DNA from: Paraburkholderia aspalathi
GTDB taxonomy: Bacteria > Pseudomonadota > Gammaproteobacteria > Burkholderiales > Burkholderiaceae
Length of the DNA: 64,000 nt
Direction: 5' to 3'
Assembly: GCF_900116445.1 (NCBI RefSeq)
Contig: NZ_FPBH01000040.1
Coordinates: forward strand, 1-64,000
In this document: positions 26,824-35,703 of the stretch, piece by piece
How positions within the stretch are numbered: position 1 is the first letter of the stretch
Layout of the letters: each line of letters opens with the position of its first letter
Made by a program: the position numbers and the translations under genes
Notes under the pieces: generated by a model
What the model was told of the DNA's origin: nothing
The model's database searches: none
What the model saw: only the letters and a program-made list of their open reading frames with translations

Positions 26824-27093
26824 TTAAAGCACCACCTTCACCATCGGATGACCAGTAAGCGCGCGATAAATATCGTCGAGCTGCGCCTGGCTGGTCGCGC
26901 GCACAGTAACCGTCAAACCGGTGTAATTGCCGCCGCTCGACGGCCGCGTTTCCACGCGAGCAGGATCGACTTCGTTATCGAACTGCCGAACCACCGTGAC
27001 GATCGTCTCGGCGAACTCGGGATGCGACTTGCCCATGATCTTGATGGGAAAGTCGCACGGAAACTCAAGCAATGATTCTTTCGCTGGATTCAC
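26824..27093 (-). CDS. ybeD: YbeD/DUF493 family protein
   Basis: An 89-residue small protein with the ferredoxin-like (ACT-like) fold of the YbeD family. Key segments are LLEFPCDFPIKIMG near the start and SGGNYTGLTVTVRATSQAQLDDIYRALTGHP. The molecular role is unknown, but the family is often encoded next to lipB. Its start lies inside the end of the aminotransferase gene, a 29-bp overlap, so the two are probably translationally coupled. Confidence 0.93.
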   Translation of the reverse strand: MNPAKESLLEFPCDFPIKIMGKSHPEFAETIVTVVRQFDNEVDPARVETRPSSGGNYTGLTVTVRATSQAQLDDIYRALTGHPMVKVVL

Positions 27094-28018
27094 TTTCTAC
27101 TCCTTGCGCTTCTTGCGCTTCCTTGGCCTTGGCGCGCTGATAGGCCGCGTACAACGCCGCAAACACCGCACCCGGCTTACCGCTACCGACCGGCTGGCCG
27201 TCCAGCTGCGTGACCGGCAGCACTTCCTTGGTGGCGGAGCTGACCAGAATCTCGTCGGCGGCACGCAACTCGGCTTCGGCGATCTCGCGCGCTTCGAAGC
27301 GAATGCCGCATTCGCCCGTCAGCTCTTCGATCAGGCTGTAGCGAATCCCTTCGAGAATCTTGTGGCTGCGCGGCGGCGCATACAACACGCCGTCCTTCGC
27401 CATCCAGATATTCGAAGACGAACCTTCGGTCAGCATGCCGTCGCGAAACTGGATCGTCTCAAACGCGTCGTTTTCAGCTGCGTATTGCGCCATCAGAACA
27501 TTGCCGAGCAGCGAGACCGATTTGATATCGCAATTGAGCCAGCGACGGTCTTCGGCGGTAACGCAGCGCACGCCCTGCGCGCGCTGGGCAGCGTCCGGCA
27601 GATTCAGCGGCGTGACCATCACGAACACGGTCGGCTGGATGCCGGCCGGGAACGCGTGACCGCGCTTCGCCACGCCCCGCGTGATCTGAACGTAGGCAAT
27701 CGCGTCCTGATCGGCGCGCAGGCCGGCGTCTGCTTCATTGGCCGCGACTACGTGGTCGATCAGCTCCCGCCAGCCGGTATCGTCGAACGGATTGACGATG
27801 CCGATCTTGTCCAGCGAACGCGCGAGGCGCGCCAGATGATGCCGGAAGCGAAACGCCGTACGGCCGCTCGCATGCGGATACAGCGGCGCGACTTCGTAAA
27901 TGCCGTCGCCGAAAATAAAACCGCGGTCGAGAACGGGCACGCGCGCTTCGGACAAGGGCACCAGCTCGCCGTTCAGATAAACGATCGGATCGAGCGAAAC
28001 ATCGGAAACAGCGGTCAT
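27065..28018 (-). CDS. dat: D-amino acid aminotransferase
   Basis: A 317-residue class IV PLP aminotransferase. The N-terminal GELVPLSEARVPVLDRGFIFGDGIYEV and the PLP lysine Lys166 in CDIKSVSLLGNV are diagnostic, as is the LTEGSSSNIWM phosphate-binding loop. It interconverts D-alanine and D-glutamate with their keto acids, supplying peptidoglycan precursors. It follows dacA by 13 bp, and the D,D-carboxypeptidase next door fits a D-amino acid theme. A branched-chain aminotransferase activity cannot be ruled out from sequence alone. Confidence 0.9.
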   Translation of the reverse strand: MTAVSDVSLDPIVYLNGELVPLSEARVPVLDRGFIFGDGIYEVAPLYPHASGRTAFRFRHHLARLARSLDKIGIVNPFDDTGWRELIDHVVAANEADAGLRADQDAIAYVQITRGVAKRGHAFPAGIQPTVFVMVTPLNLPDAAQRAQGVRCVTAEDRRWLNCDIKSVSLLGNVLMAQYAAENDAFETIQFRDGMLTEGSSSNIWMAKDGVLYAPPRSHKILEGIRYSLIEELTGECGIRFEAREIAEAELRAADEILVSSATKEVLPVTQLDGQPVGSGKPGAVFAALYAAYQRAKAKEAQEAQGVESESSERIIA

Positions 28019-28031
28019 CGCAATCGGGCTC

Positions 28032-29261
28032 TTACTTCTTCTTGTTGAACATCAGCATCAGCGAATCCCACACGCGGCCGACCACACCGGCTTGGGGAAC
28101 AGCCTGCAACGCGACGATCGGGAATTGCGCCAGCACCTTGCCGTCGGCCACGAGCTTCGCGGTGCCGACCTGCTGACCGTTCGCGATCGGTGCGATCAGC
28201 GGATCGATCTGCTCGATCTGCGGCTTCACCTTGTCGCCCATGCCCTTCGGCACGGTGATGTACTGATCGCCCTTCACGCCGATCTGCACGGTGTCCTGCG
28301 CACCCTTGTAGACGCGCGGCGTGCCCAGCACCTGGTTCGCCTTGTACAGACGCACCGTGTCGTACGCGGTGTAGCCGTAGTTCAGCATCTTCAGGCTGTC
28401 CTGCACGCGGTCGTGTTCCTTGACCTCGCCCATCATCACCGAGACGAGACGGCGCGAGCCGTCGGCCGCGCCCGGCAGCGGACGCTTCGCGCTGGCGATC
28501 AGGCAGTAGCCGGCCGCTTGCGTATGACCGGTCTTCAGGCCGTCCACCGTCGGGTCGATCCACAGCAGACGGTTGCGGTTCGGCTGCTTGATCTTGTTGT
28601 ACGTGAATTCCTTGACCGAGAAGATGTTGTAGTAGTCGGGGAAGTCACGAATCAGGCGTGCCGACAGCACCGCGAGGTCGCCCGCCGTGGTGTAGTGCTG
28701 CGCGTCGGGCATGCCGTTCACGTCGGCGAAATGCGTGTTCTTCATGCCGAGTTTCTGCGCTTCGGTGTTCATCATGTTGACGAACTGCGCTTCACTCCCG
28801 CCCACCAGTTCGGCCAGCGCGATCGCCGCGTCGTTACCCGACTGGATGATCATGCCGTACACCAGATCGTGCACGGTCACCGGCTTGTTGGCTTCGATGA
28901 ACATGCGCGATTCGTCGGTGCGCACACGGCGCACCGCTTCGCTCGGCATCACCGTCTGGTCCATCGTGATCTTCTTCGTCTGCAGTGCTTCGAAGACGAG
29001 GTACGCGGTCATCAGCTTGGTCAGCGAGGCCGGTTCGACGCGTTCGTCGGCATTGCCCGAGGCGAGCACCTGATTGCTGGTGGCGTCGACAAGCACCCAC
29101 GAGCGCGCGTTCACCGCCGGCGGCGGCACCTGCGCGAACGCCGTGCTGGCAACGAGCGTTGCCGGCAGCACGATGCCGAGGGTCACGGCACGGCGAAGCG
29201 TAGTGGGAACGAAAGAAGAAACTGACGGGAATGACGTGCGGCCGGAGGTGGAGAAACGCAT
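28032..29261 (-). CDS. dacA: D-alanyl-D-alanine carboxypeptidase (PBP5/6 type)
   Basis: A 409-residue low-molecular-weight penicillin-binding protein. A signal peptide ends near VASTAFAQ (residue 44). Catalytic motifs are SLTK (Ser79, Lys82), SGN (140-142) and KTG (242-244). The C-terminal beta-rich domain is followed by an amphipathic anchor, VGRVWDSLMLMFNKKK. It removes terminal D-Ala from peptidoglycan in the periplasm. The ATG at 29261 (MRFSTSG) is chosen over one at 29288. It is first of the operon dacA-dat-ybeD. Confidence 0.95.
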   Translation of the reverse strand: MRFSTSGRTSFPSVSSFVPTTLRRAVTLGIVLPATLVASTAFAQVPPPAVNARSWVLVDATSNQVLASGNADERVEPASLTKLMTAYLVFEALQTKKITMDQTVMPSEAVRRVRTDESRMFIEANKPVTVHDLVYGMIIQSGNDAAIALAELVGGSEAQFVNMMNTEAQKLGMKNTHFADVNGMPDAQHYTTAGDLAVLSARLIRDFPDYYNIFSVKEFTYNKIKQPNRNRLLWIDPTVDGLKTGHTQAAGYCLIASAKRPLPGAADGSRRLVSVMMGEVKEHDRVQDSLKMLNYGYTAYDTVRLYKANQVLGTPRVYKGAQDTVQIGVKGDQYITVPKGMGDKVKPQIEQIDPLIAPIANGQQVGTAKLVADGKVLAQFPIVALQAVPQAGVVGRVWDSLMLMFNKKK

Positions 29262-29485
29262 AGGGTCGATTCGTGCGGAAAAATACATCGCGCGCAGGGC
29301 GCACAGATTGGAGGAGCCGGTCGGCGAGCGTCAGGCCGTAAAAACGGCGCGGCGCCCATTGGACTTCCGGCGACGCGATCGGTTCGCGCAGCACGCCTCG
29401 CATCCGGCACCGCTGCGCACGAGCAAGAAGCTACGCGTCGCGCGAACTGCCGGGTGGGCAATGCTGCGCCCAAAAAAGAGCGCTC

Positions 29486-29491
29486 ATTATA
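29486..29491 (-). promoter_or_regulatory. Probable dacA -10 box in a 344-bp gap
   Basis: The minus strand reads TATAAT followed by G. A start here would give a leader of about 215 nt for dacA. The -35 region is weak (TCAAAG). The remaining gap, 29262-29605, shows no gene; it is GC-rich leader plus an A/T-rich block near 29510-29560. Confidence 0.45.
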
Positions 29492-29605
29492 CGCGCGCTA
29501 TCCTGGTATCTTTGAGCAAAGGTCGGCGATTAATTTGCGTTTGCACATACCTGTACCCCGGAAAACACGCGCGGCGCCCTTCGCGTGCGTCCCCAAGTGT
29601 GCCCC

Positions 29606-30250
29606 TTAGCGCCACGCGTCGACGATGATCCGCTTCAGAACGTGCAGCTTGCGATGCAGAAAATGCTCTGCCCCCGGAATCACGACCACCGGCAATTCCT
29701 GCGGCCGCGCCCAGTCGAAAACCGACTGGATGGGAACGGTATCGTCGATTTCGCCGTGAATCACGAGCGTGTTTTCCGGCACAGGCGCGACTTCCCAGCG
29801 GCTCGCCGCGGTGCCCACGAACACGATTCGCTCGATCGCCTGGCCTTCTTCGCGCAGCTTCGCGGCCACGTGCGAGAGCACAAAGGTGCCGAACGAAAAA
29901 CCCGCCAGTACGAGGGGCAGATCGCCCTGCCCTGCCTGGGCGCGCATGTGGTCGAGCACGGCGCGCAGATCGTCGCGCTCGCCGATACCGGCGTCATGCT
30001 CGCCTTGCGTTTCGCCGACACCGCGGAAATTCGAGCGGTACGTCACGTAATTCAACTGCACGAGCGTGCGGGCAAGCGTCTGCGCGACCTTGTTGTCCAT
30101 CGTGCCGCCAAACAGCGGATGCGGGTGCGCAACCAGCGCGATGCCGCGCGGCGCGGCGCCGTTCTCACGCATCTCGTCAGGCAGATCCAGCGCGACTTCG
30201 ATCTTGCCCACTGGGCCGTCGATCAGATACTTCTTCGTATGTACATTCAT
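29606..30250 (-). CDS. Alpha/beta hydrolase (small serine hydrolase)
   Basis: A 214-residue alpha/beta hydrolase. The nucleophile elbow is LAGFSFGTFVLSH, the acid probably lies in HGEIDDTVP and the histidine in PGAEHFLHRKLH. HPHPLFGGTMDNKV and RSNFRGVGETQGEHD are typical of the YtmA/YsgA-like group. Start at 30250, MNVHTKKYL. It follows the 2Fe-2S protein gene by 8 bp, so they form an operon. The natural substrate is unknown. Confidence 0.88.
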   Translation of the reverse strand: MNVHTKKYLIDGPVGKIEVALDLPDEMRENGAAPRGIALVAHPHPLFGGTMDNKVAQTLARTLVQLNYVTYRSNFRGVGETQGEHDAGIGERDDLRAVLDHMRAQAGQGDLPLVLAGFSFGTFVLSHVAAKLREEGQAIERIVFVGTAASRWEVAPVPENTLVIHGEIDDTVPIQSVFDWARPQELPVVVIPGAEHFLHRKLHVLKRIIVDAWR

Positions 30251-30258
30251 GGCGCGGT

Positions 30259-30582
30259 TTATTGATCGATTTTCAGACGCTCGACGACTTTGCCGTTCAC
30301 AAGATGCGAATCGACGATTTCGTCGATGTCGCTCTCGTCGACATACGTGTACCAGACGCCTTCCGGATACACGACGAGCGCCGGGCCGAGTTCGCAACGC
30401 TCGAGACAGCCGGCCTTGTTGATACGCACCTGGCCCGGGCCTGCAAGGCCGAGTTGCTTCACGCGCTTTTTCGCATGTTCCTGCATCGCCTGCGCGTTGC
30501 AATTCGCGCAGCTCGGACGCTCCGCGCCGGGATCGCGCTGATTGAGACAGAAGAAGACGTGGTACTTGTAGTAGGAATCCAT
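30259..30582 (-). CDS. Thioredoxin-like [2Fe-2S] ferredoxin
   Basis: A 107-residue protein of the shethna-type or NuoE-like 2Fe-2S family. Cys12 begins the pattern FFCLNQRDPGAERPSC, followed by CANC (Cys25, Cys28 region) and INKAGCLERCELGPALVVYPEGVWY, which carry the cluster ligands. The C-terminus is acidic then basic. It is cytoplasmic with no signal. It is cotranscribed with the small hydrolase downstream. Electron partner unknown. Confidence 0.88.
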   Translation of the reverse strand: MDSYYKYHVFFCLNQRDPGAERPSCANCNAQAMQEHAKKRVKQLGLAGPGQVRINKAGCLERCELGPALVVYPEGVWYTYVDESDIDEIVDSHLVNGKVVERLKIDQ

Positions 30583-30735
30583 GATGTCCGGAGAGGCAAG
30601 ACTGTAAGAGTGGGGATGGCGCTGGAAGCGCCGCAGCGCGCCTGTTGTGCGGAAGATTATAGCGAGCGGGGCTGACGGTCGCTGAACGGCGGACGGCGGG
30701 CCGCACGCATGCGCCGCCGCTGCTTCATGCGCGCT

Positions 30736-31893
30736 TCATGCACCCCTCACGCGCCGCTTGAGCCACACCTGTTCAACCAGATAGGCGAGCCACACCAGCG
30801 CCGCATACGGCCAGATCCACGCGATCCAGTGCGCGAGACCGTTGAAGTGCAGATACCGTCCCTGGCGCCAGTCCGCCAGTACGGCATCGAAGTACGGATT
30901 GACCGGCAGCAGATTGACGAACACCAGCGCGACCGTCAGCGCGCATCCCGCGAGCGCCGCCCGCGACCTGCGCCGCAAGCGCAGCGCCAGCAATGCGGCG
31001 ACGGTGCCGCACACGAGCCCCATCAGTGCGCCGGGCGTCGCCCAGTCGAACGCAAGACCGGATTGCGATTGCAGAAAGGTCGCGCCCGCCTTCACGCACA
31101 AGGTCATGACGATAAACACGATCAACAGGCGCACGAGCGGCGCATGGCGGCGCACCGGCAGCGAGGCGAGAGCCAGTGCGGCGAACAGATTGAGCGTGGT
31201 GATGACGGCTTCCCAGGCGTCGTCCGGCAGCCAGGCGGCCACCAGCGCCGGCCACGCGCCGACGTGCCAGGCCGTCGGCGTCCACGCGAGCAAGGCATCT
31301 TGCGTCGTCGAATCGAAACGCAGCCACAGCTCGCGCGGCCAGTTGCCTAGACCGAAAAGCCGCGGCGCCGGGTACATGGTCGCGAACGGCCACAAGGCGA
31401 CGAGACAGGCAAGCGCTGCCGTTTCGCGCTCGAACCAGAGGAGCCGCGCACGCCGCAGCAAACCGCGATCGAGCAACGCGCCGGTGGCCGGCGACATGAT
31501 CGCCGCGCCGAGCAGCGCACCGAGCGCATTGGCGGCCAGGTCGAGGTTGGAGGCCACGCGCGTCGGCAGATAGGTTTGCACCGCTTCCATCACGCCCGAC
31601 AGCAAGCCACCGAGCACGAAAGCCAACGCGACCGCCAGCGTGCCCCGCCAGCGCGGATACACCGCGAGCACCACCAGCGCGCCGAACGGCATATAGCCGA
31701 GCACGTTCGTGACGACGTCGAACGCCGTCAGGTACTGCGGCATGGGATCGGACAGATAGGCAAACGGAGCAAGGCCGAGCGAACGCCAACCGGAAAACGG
31801 ATACCACGAACCGTAGACGATCAGCGCCGTATACAGCCCCAACGTCTGCCGGGCGAGCGCCGACGGGCGGCGCTGCCAGGGCTTAACGCTCAT
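30736..31893 (-). CDS. VanZ-like membrane protein
   Basis: A 385-residue polytopic protein. The N-terminal half carries the VanZ-like pattern (ALIVYGSWYPFSGW; FDVVTNVLGYMPFG; LSGVMEAVQTYLPTRVASNLDLAANALGALLGA). The C-terminal half adds about five helices with no motif I know. VanZ relatives are membrane proteins, one of which gives low-level teicoplanin resistance, but the general function is unclear. The start at 31893 (MSVKPWQRR) lies 31 bp after the lipoprotein gene of the MCE operon, so it may be its last member. Confidence 0.85.
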   Translation of the reverse strand: MSVKPWQRRPSALARQTLGLYTALIVYGSWYPFSGWRSLGLAPFAYLSDPMPQYLTAFDVVTNVLGYMPFGALVVLAVYPRWRGTLAVALAFVLGGLLSGVMEAVQTYLPTRVASNLDLAANALGALLGAAIMSPATGALLDRGLLRRARLLWFERETAALACLVALWPFATMYPAPRLFGLGNWPRELWLRFDSTTQDALLAWTPTAWHVGAWPALVAAWLPDDAWEAVITTLNLFAALALASLPVRRHAPLVRLLIVFIVMTLCVKAGATFLQSQSGLAFDWATPGALMGLVCGTVAALLALRLRRRSRAALAGCALTVALVFVNLLPVNPYFDAVLADWRQGRYLHFNGLAHWIAWIWPYAALVWLAYLVEQVWLKRRVRGA

Positions 31894-31924
31894 GCAGCGC
31901 TCCGTTCTTTGCGCTGCGAGCCGG

Positions 31925-32551
31925 TCATTGCGCGGCGACCAGCGCCTGCACGCCGAGCCATGCACCGATCTGCGCGACGAGGTCGTCGCTGGCCGTAGCG
32001 AGCGCCTGCGCACCGCCGGCGGCATCCGCCGAACTGGACGGCGCGCGTGCGAGGAAGGTACGCTGGCCGATCACTTTGCCGTTTTGCGTCAACGTGGCGC
32101 GCGCGGTCACCGCGGCGTGGCTTTCCGACTGGCTATCGAAGACCTGTTCGAACTCGCTCAGATCGACTTTCAGAACCGCTGCGTGCACGCCGTCGGCCCC
32201 GGTCAGCACGGTGCCACGCGAACTGAGCGCACCGCGCAGCCGCTGGGTCAGCAGTTGCGACGGCGCCATGGTCCAGTGGCTATTCGCGTACGACGCCGTT
32301 TGCTGCGCGTCGGCGTAGCTGAGCCGGTAAATCAGCTTGTCGGATTCGAGGTTGTCGGGCGCGGTGACATCGAGCACCTTCACCGCCGGCTGCGTGCCGG
32401 CCGAGGCCGCCGGGTTCGGCGGCCCGAGGTCGTAGCGGATGTCCGAGATCGCCGCGGGGGTGCCGGCGCAACCCGCGGCCAGCACGCCGAACGCGAGCAG
32501 CATCGCAAGCGTGGCGCCAGAGGACAACAATCGGTGGGTCAAGCGTGACAT
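31925..32551 (-). CDS. ABC-type transport auxiliary lipoprotein (PqiC family)
   Basis: A 208-residue outer-membrane-type lipoprotein. The signal ends in the lipobox VLAAGC (Cys28). The mature domain IRYDLGPPNP...KVLDVTAPDNLESDKLIYRLSY is that of PqiC/YmbA auxiliary lipoproteins, which partner MCE proteins. It is directly downstream of the MlaD-like gene (34 bp). It likely links the MCE tunnel to the outer membrane. Confidence 0.9.
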   Translation of the reverse strand: MSRLTHRLLSSGATLAMLLAFGVLAAGCAGTPAAISDIRYDLGPPNPAASAGTQPAVKVLDVTAPDNLESDKLIYRLSYADAQQTASYANSHWTMAPSQLLTQRLRGALSSRGTVLTGADGVHAAVLKVDLSEFEQVFDSQSESHAAVTARATLTQNGKVIGQRTFLARAPSSSADAAGGAQALATASDDLVAQIGAWLGVQALVAAQ

Positions 32552-32585
32552 GACAATCTTCCTTCTTCAAAACCTGCAAATCATT

Positions 32586-33572
32586 TCATTTGGCGGCGGG
32601 TGTAACCCCGGGCGCAGCAGCGCGCGCGGCGGGCCATGAGAAACCGGCCTCTCCAGGACCCGGCGCCGAACGCGGCGCACCGAACAGCACGCTGCGCGGA
32701 TTGGTGCTGAACGTATCGGCAGCGCGGTCCACGGAACGGGCCGCCGAGCGCACGTCTTCGGCGAGCGAATTGACGCGCGGCAGCGTGTCGTAACCGACGC
32801 GCGCCGACAACTCCTGGATCGAACTGTCCATCGACACCAGTGCGTCGCCCGCTTGCTGCGCCGCCGTTCCGACCTTGTTCAGGTTGGTTTCGAACGGCCC
32901 GTCCGGGCGGTTCAGACTGGTGATCAACTGATTGGTCGACGCCAGCGTGCGATCCAGTGCGTTGATCGTGCCGGGCAGCTTGCCGGCTGCCGGCGCCATC
33001 TGCTGGGTCAGCGTGGCGACGCCGTCGGCGGCCTTCTGAAGGCTCGCTACCGTGCCCTGCAACTGGCTGACCATTTCCGGCGATAACAGATTGTCGACGT
33101 CGTCAGTGACTCTTTCGAGTTTGCGCAGCAAAACGTCGCCGCGTTGCTGCAATTGATCGAGCAAGCCCGGACGCATCGGCAATTGCGCCACCGCTTTCGC
33201 CGACGACGCGAGCGGCGTCGGATCGCGCCCACTGTCATCCAGCTGAATGAAGGCGATACCCGTCACGCCCTGGAACCCGAGGCTGCCGAACGTGGAATGC
33301 GTAATCGGCGCGTGCGTGTCGACGAGGATGCGGATCAGGATTTGCCCAGGATGATCCCGATCGAATTTGATCGACTGCACCTTGCCGACGTCGAGCCCGC
33401 GATAGCGCACCGCCGCGTCGGTATAGAGCCCCGTGACATTGGTGCGCGCAATCAGATCGTACGGCACCCGCACGGAACGGTCGACGTTGAACAAAAAAGC
33501 CGCCACTGCGATCGCAGCCAGCAAGGCCACCGTGAAGATCCCTGCCCAGAAGGCATGTGATTTGTTTTCCAT
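32586..33572 (-). CDS. MCE/MlaD family lipid-transport protein
   Basis: A 328-residue protein. One N-terminal helix (about 10-28) anchors a periplasmic MCE domain (VPYDLIARTNVTGLYTDAAVRYRGLDVGKVQSIKFD). Then comes a long helical region (about 145-290), as in single-MCE proteins that form hexameric needles. It should carry lipids between inner and outer membranes with the permease and ATPase upstream. It is longer than the canonical MlaD of about 180 residues. The C-terminal tail is Ala/Pro-rich. Confidence 0.93.
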   Translation of the reverse strand: MENKSHAFWAGIFTVALLAAIAVAAFLFNVDRSVRVPYDLIARTNVTGLYTDAAVRYRGLDVGKVQSIKFDRDHPGQILIRILVDTHAPITHSTFGSLGFQGVTGIAFIQLDDSGRDPTPLASSAKAVAQLPMRPGLLDQLQQRGDVLLRKLERVTDDVDNLLSPEMVSQLQGTVASLQKAADGVATLTQQMAPAAGKLPGTINALDRTLASTNQLITSLNRPDGPFETNLNKVGTAAQQAGDALVSMDSSIQELSARVGYDTLPRVNSLAEDVRSAARSVDRAADTFSTNPRSVLFGAPRSAPGPGEAGFSWPAARAAAPGVTPAAK

Positions 33573-33588
33573 AGTCAGGTTCCCTGGT

Positions 33589-34467
33589 TCACAGCGGCAA
33601 TTCGGACGATGCCGATTCGAGCGCGGCGCGCGGCAATTTCGCGCGGCGTTCCGGCGGCAGCGCCTGCAGCGCGCGACGCCCGCGCAGGCCGAGGAAATAT
33701 TCCCGGATAAAAGGATGATCGACGCCCGCCGCCTCTTCGACCGGCGCGGCGACCAGCACCTTGCGATCCGCCAGCACGGCGACGCGGGTGGACAGCGCGA
33801 TCATCGTGTCGAGATCGTGCGTGACCATCACCACCGTCAGACCGAGCGCGCGATGCAGCGCGGAAATCAGTTCGACGAATTCATCCGACGCCTGCGGATC
33901 GAGGCCGGCGGTCGGTTCGTCGAGAAACAGCAACTCGGGCTCGAGCGCGATGGCGCGCGCAATGCCCACGCGCTTGATCATCCCGCCCGACAGCGCCGAC
34001 GGCATCTTCGACGCGTGCTTGCACGGCAGACCGACCATTTCGAGCTTGAGCATCACGATGTCGCGCAGCAGGTCGCTGGGCACCTTGCCGAGTTCGCGCA
34101 AGGGCTGCGCGACGTTGTCGAACACCGAGAGCGACGAGAACAGCGCGCCGCGCTGAAACAGCATCCCGGAGCGGCTACGCATGAGCAGCGCGTCTTCGGG
34201 CGAAATGGTCGCAATGTCCTGACCAAACAGCTTGATGGTTCCCGACGACGGCCGCTCCAGGCCCAAAATCTGCCGCACCAGCGTGGTCTTGCCCGAGCCC
34301 GAGCCGCCCACGATCGAGACGATCTCGCCGCGCCGCACGTCGAAATTCAGATGCTGATGCACGATGTTGCGGCCGTAGCGCTTGGTGATGTCGATCACCT
34401 CGATCACCGGCTCCGCGATTTCGGGCATCGGTTGGCCGCGTACGGCCTGGGTGAGTGGCGCGATCAT
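33589..34467 (-). CDS. MCE-system ABC ATPase (MlaF-like)
   Basis: A 292-residue ATPase. Walker A GGSGSGKT (54-61), signature LSGGMIKR, Walker B LLFLDEP and H-loop THD are all present, and the LSGGMIKRVGIARAIA block is typical of MlaF. The start ATG at 34467 overlaps the permease stop by 4 bp. The C-terminal tail (REYFLGLRGRRALQALPPERR) is longer than in MlaF. It powers lipid transfer by the operon's permease and MCE protein. Confidence 0.93.
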   Translation of the reverse strand: MIAPLTQAVRGQPMPEIAEPVIEVIDITKRYGRNIVHQHLNFDVRRGEIVSIVGGSGSGKTTLVRQILGLERPSSGTIKLFGQDIATISPEDALLMRSRSGMLFQRGALFSSLSVFDNVAQPLRELGKVPSDLLRDIVMLKLEMVGLPCKHASKMPSALSGGMIKRVGIARAIALEPELLFLDEPTAGLDPQASDEFVELISALHRALGLTVVMVTHDLDTMIALSTRVAVLADRKVLVAAPVEEAAGVDHPFIREYFLGLRGRRALQALPPERRAKLPRAALESASSELPL

Positions 34468-35633
34468 CCTAGCCCCACGTTCTGGAAGAGGATCGCGAAC
34501 ACCGCGTCCGCGAGAATCACGATGGTGATCGAGGTCACCACCGAGGTCGTCGTGCCTTCGCCGAGGCTTTGCGAATTCGCCTTGATACGGAAGCCGAAGT
34601 GACAGCCGACAATCGCGATCAGCATGCCGAACGCAACGCCTTTGCCAAGGCCGATCCACAAATTCGCGACCGGCACCACGCCCGGCAAGGCGCGCGCGAA
34701 GTAGCTCATGTCGATTCCGAGGACGATCTTCGCGGCGAGCGCGCCGCCCGTCAACGCGATGATGTTAGTCCACATCACGAGGAGCGGCATGGCGACGCCG
34801 AGCGCGACCACGCGCGGCAAAATCAATCGCAGGCCGTGCGGGATGCCCATCACACGCATCGCGTCGAGTTCTTCGGTGACGCGCATCACGCCGATCTGCG
34901 CGGTAATCGCCGAGCCCGAGCGGCCCGCCACCAGAATCGCCGACAGCACCGGTCCCAGTTCGCGAATCACCGACAGCCCGAGAATATTGACGATGTACTG
35001 ATTCGCGCCAAAAAGCCGCAGTTGCTGCGCCGACAGATAGCTCAGCACGATGCCGATCAGAAATGCGACCAGCGCGGTGATCGGCAAGGCCTTGGCGCCG
35101 GCGTTATAGATGTTCGCGGAGATCTCAGTCCACGGCGTGATCTTCGGTTTGCGCGCGATCGCGAGAAGATCGAGCACGACCTGCCCGAGCATGCCGAACC
35201 CGCCGTACAGGTGCTCGAAGAACGAGAAGATCGAGAGGCCCAGCCGGGTGAACGGATCGAACTTGACCACCGGCTCGACTTTTTCGCGCGCCGTGTCGAG
35301 CAGCGCGATGCGCTCGAAAATGTCGCGTTGCGTATCGGTGAGCGTGGTGTCCGGGGGCATCTTGTGGCCCCACACGCGCCACAGCGCCTGACCGCCGACG
35401 TGATCCATCCGGTCGATACGCGACAGGTCCCACTGGCGGATGCCCGTAGCGCCAGCCAGCGAGTGCAACAGCGGGATCACGTGGCCAGTGGCCTTGTCGC
35501 GTGCGAGCGCGAGCGCCGTCCACTGGCCCGAAAGCCGGACGATCTTGCCTTGGCTGCCGGCCGCGACTTCAAGGCCGGGCGGAGTGTCGTAGTTCAAGGA
35601 TCGCTGGAATCTGGTTATCGGATTAGGGGTCAT
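34464..35633 (-). CDS. MlaE-family permease with N-terminal STAS domain
   Basis: A 389-residue protein. The first 110 residues form a STAS-like domain (VAAGSQGKIVRLSGQWTALALA...LSRIDRMDHVGGQALWRVWG), which in the canonical Mla system is the separate MlaB. The MlaE permease domain follows, with SANIYNAGAKALPITALVAFLIGIVLSYLSAQQL and GRSGSAITAQIGVMRVTEELDAMRVMGI. It is first of the operon permease-ATPase-MCE-lipoprotein. The fusion removes the need for a separate MlaB. Confidence 0.94.
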   Translation of the reverse strand: MTPNPITRFQRSLNYDTPPGLEVAAGSQGKIVRLSGQWTALALARDKATGHVIPLLHSLAGATGIRQWDLSRIDRMDHVGGQALWRVWGHKMPPDTTLTDTQRDIFERIALLDTAREKVEPVVKFDPFTRLGLSIFSFFEHLYGGFGMLGQVVLDLLAIARKPKITPWTEISANIYNAGAKALPITALVAFLIGIVLSYLSAQQLRLFGANQYIVNILGLSVIRELGPVLSAILVAGRSGSAITAQIGVMRVTEELDAMRVMGIPHGLRLILPRVVALGVAMPLLVMWTNIIALTGGALAAKIVLGIDMSYFARALPGVVPVANLWIGLGKGVAFGMLIAIVGCHFGFRIKANSQSLGEGTTTSVVTSITIVILADAVFAILFQNVGLG

Positions 35634-35690
35634 TGTAACGAAGGCGCGGCGCTTGAACCGTGCTCACGGACTCCTGGCGTTCGCAGTGGC

Positions 35691-35696
35691 TACAAT
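35691..35696 (+). promoter_or_regulatory. -10 box only 7 bp from the birA start codon
   Basis: TACAAT preceded by TGGC. A start site 6-7 bp downstream would fall at or next to the ATG at 35704, predicting a leaderless or nearly leaderless birA mRNA. The -35 region is weak. Confidence 0.45.
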
Positions 35697-35703
35697 ATGA
35701 GAC

